From assembly GCF_937888285.1 (NCBI RefSeq), contig NZ_CALART010000091.1:33190-97189 (forward strand): DNA of 64,000 nt, read 5' to 3'. Made by a program: the position numbers and the translations under genes. This stretch comes from an uncultured Aquimonas sp. GTDB lineage: Bacteria > Pseudomonadota > Gammaproteobacteria > Xanthomonadales > Xanthomonadaceae. Position 1 is the first letter of the stretch, and each line of letters opens with the position of its first letter. Below are positions 61,862 to 64,000 of this stretch, in pieces. Under the pieces are notes generated by a model. The model saw only the letters and a list, made by a program, of their open reading frames with translations. It had not been told where the DNA came from and did not search any database.

Positions 61862-62329
61862 ATGAGCCTAGCCACACTTATCGCCCAGGGTCTTGCCTTC
61901 GCCGGCCTGATCTGGATCGTCGCGACCAAGATCTGGCCGCCGCTGCTGCAGGCCATCGAAGAGCGCCAGAAGAAGATCGCCGAAGGTCTCGCCGCTGCCG
62001 AACGCAGTCAGCGTGACCTGGTGCAGGCCGAGTCGCGCGTCAATGATCTGCTGAAGGAAGCCCGCGGCAAGGGCAACGAGATCATCGAGCAGGCCCACGC
62101 CCGCGCCAATCAGATCGTCGACAAGGCCAAGCAGGACGCCATCGCCGAAGCCGAGCGCCAGCTCGCCGCGGCCAAGGCCGAGATCGAGGCCGCATCACAC
62201 CGTGCCCGCGAGGAGCTGCGCCAGCAGGTCGCCGCATTGGCCGTGGCCGGCGCCGAAAAGGTGCTGCGACGCGAGATCAATGCCGACGCCCACAAGGCCC
62301 TGCTGTCCGAGCTGGCGGCTGAGATCTGA
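61862..62329 (+). CDS. atpF: ATP synthase subunit b (stator)
   Basis: This 155-residue subunit has one N-terminal membrane helix (LIAQGLAFAGLIWIVATKIWPPLL) and a long charged coiled coil (EERQKKIAEGLAAAERSQRD onward) forming the peripheral stalk. The helix ends in the usual KIWPPLL. The ATG at 61862 is selected from this; 28 codons are open before it. Two bases separate it from atpH. Confidence 0.94.
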   Translation: MSLATLIAQGLAFAGLIWIVATKIWPPLLQAIEERQKKIAEGLAAAERSQRDLVQAESRVNDLLKEARGKGNEIIEQAHARANQIVDKAKQDAIAEAERQLAAAKAEIEAASHRAREELRQQVAALAVAGAEKVLRREINADAHKALLSELAAEI

Positions 62330-62331
62330 GC

Positions 62332-62859
62332 ATGAGCAGCGCAGCCACTCTCGCCCGTCCCTACGCCCGTGCTGCCTTCCAGGTGGCGCGCGGCCAGCAG
62401 GCCCTGCCGGCCTGGTCGGCAGCGCTGTCGTTCAGCGCGCAGGCCGCCGCGAACCCTGCGGTCGCGGCCCTGTTCGGTCATCCGCACGTCGGCGCCAAGG
62501 CGCTGGTTGAACTGCTGCAGCCGCCCGGCGCCAGCGAGGAGCAGATCCGTTTCCTGGCCGTACTGGCCGAGAACGGTCGCGTTTCGCTGCTGACCGAAAT
62601 CGCGGCCCAGTTCGAGGTGCTGCGCGCCGAGGCCGAGCGCGTGGTGCCGGTGCAGGTGGTGTCCGCTGCCGCGCTGTCCGACGCCGAAGTCGAGGCCCTG
62701 AAAGCCTCGCTGAAAAAGCGCTTCGGCGCCGACGTCAGCATCACCCTCGCGGTCGATGCCGAGCTGATCGGCGGCGCGGTGATCAATGCGGGCGACATCG
62801 TCATCGACGGTTCGGTCCGCGGCAAGTTGAAGCGTATGGAGCGCGCGCTGGCGTCCTGA
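62332..62859 (+). CDS. atpH: ATP synthase subunit delta
   Basis: This 175-residue soluble subunit joins the stator to F1. The N terminus ATLARPYARAAFQVARGQ and the C-terminal VDAELIGGAVINAGDIVIDGSVRGKLKRME are family signatures. It follows atpF closely. Confidence 0.94.
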   Translation: MSSAATLARPYARAAFQVARGQQALPAWSAALSFSAQAAANPAVAALFGHPHVGAKALVELLQPPGASEEQIRFLAVLAENGRVSLLTEIAAQFEVLRAEAERVVPVQVVSAAALSDAEVEALKASLKKRFGADVSITLAVDAELIGGAVINAGDIVIDGSVRGKLKRMERALAS

Positions 62860-62914
62860 CGCCAGCCGCGCTGTTCTGTTTTCCGGCGTCCCGCCGCATG
62901 CGGGGCGCCATCCG

Positions 62915-62935
62915 CGGAGGGCACGCAGCCCTCCG
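62915..62935 (+). other. Hairpin between atpH and atpA
   Basis: CGGAGGGC and GCCCTCCG flank five bases (ACGCA) in the 259-bp gap before atpA. A second tight palindrome (CGGGCTTGAAGCCCG) follows near 62993. No T-run is present, so transcription probably continues; an mRNA-processing role is possible. Confidence 0.5.
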
Positions 62936-63118
62936 GGCGCAGGGATGTGCCGGTTCGCGTCGACCCGCAAGGTCGTCGGCGGACACGGAGCCCGGGCTTG
63001 AAGCCCGCTGCTGCGCGCGCGCTCGCCTGATGGGTGGGCCGCGGCGCGCAGCTGGTGGCCAGCTCCGGGCGCCGGTCCGGCACCCCATCCACGAATTCGA
63101 AATCTCCAGGGATCTCCC

Positions 63119-64000
<882 letters not shown>

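Overview
The window is a GC-rich gammaproteobacterial chromosome segment. It is best matched to the Xanthomonadales (Lysobacterales): TonB receptors of the Xanthomonas/Caulobacter type, a xylose regulon with xyl-box-like operators, a sux-type sucrose locus, paired ECF sigma/serine-threonine kinase genes, and several short repeat families typical of that order (GATTCGGG tracts, GGTGGGCC hairpins). The genus cannot be fixed from the sequence. No rRNA, tRNA, CRISPR array, insertion sequence or prophage was recognised.

Layout. 1-15.3 kb is a xylan/xylose block: xylB, xylA, a LacI-type repressor, a SASA-family acetylesterase and a GH43 xylosidase, followed on the other strand by a TonB receptor, SapC-like protein, JmjC-like cupin and flavin-dependent halogenase. 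15.4-18.8 kb holds an ECF sigma factor overlapping a kinase-TPR protein. 19.2-20.1 kb holds two small unknown genes. 20.1-26.6 kb is the sulfate-assimilation set cysJ-cysI-cysH-cysG. 26.9-32.4 kb is an RND efflux pair followed by a TrmH/SpoU rRNA methyltransferase. 32.4-34.3 kb has a secreted delta-60 repeat protein beside a 98-bp tandem duplication. 34.3-38.5 kb holds bioD, a second ECF sigma factor and a second kinase-TPR protein, all overlapping. 38.6-43.7 kb has free-methionine sulfoxide reductase, a TfoX-C protein, rnk, a patatin/PlpD-like protein, a DUF1415 protein and a TMEM175-like protein.

43.9-51.7 kb is a four-gene ABC exporter (adaptor, ATPase, two FtsX/MacB-type permeases) preceded by a near-consensus sigma-54 promoter. 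It is followed by an NtrC-type response regulator carrying the sigma-54 contact motif and by its histidine kinase, so the block looks self-contained. 51.8-59.9 kb is a sucrose locus: LacI repressor, sodium/sugar symporter, TonB receptor, GH13 amylosucrase/sucrose hydrolase and ROK fructokinase, with a perfect 14-bp palindrome between the divergent symporter and receptor. 60.0-64.0 kb is the start of the ATP synthase operon (atpI, B, E, F, H and partial A).

The least understood part is the receptor-SapC-cupin-halogenase operon tied to xylose control by two operator-like sites. The sigma-54 exporter module and the repeat-mediated remodelling around cysG, the exporter and the delta-60 gene also deserve attention. 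All functions are read from sequence motifs and recalled family knowledge; no database search was possible.
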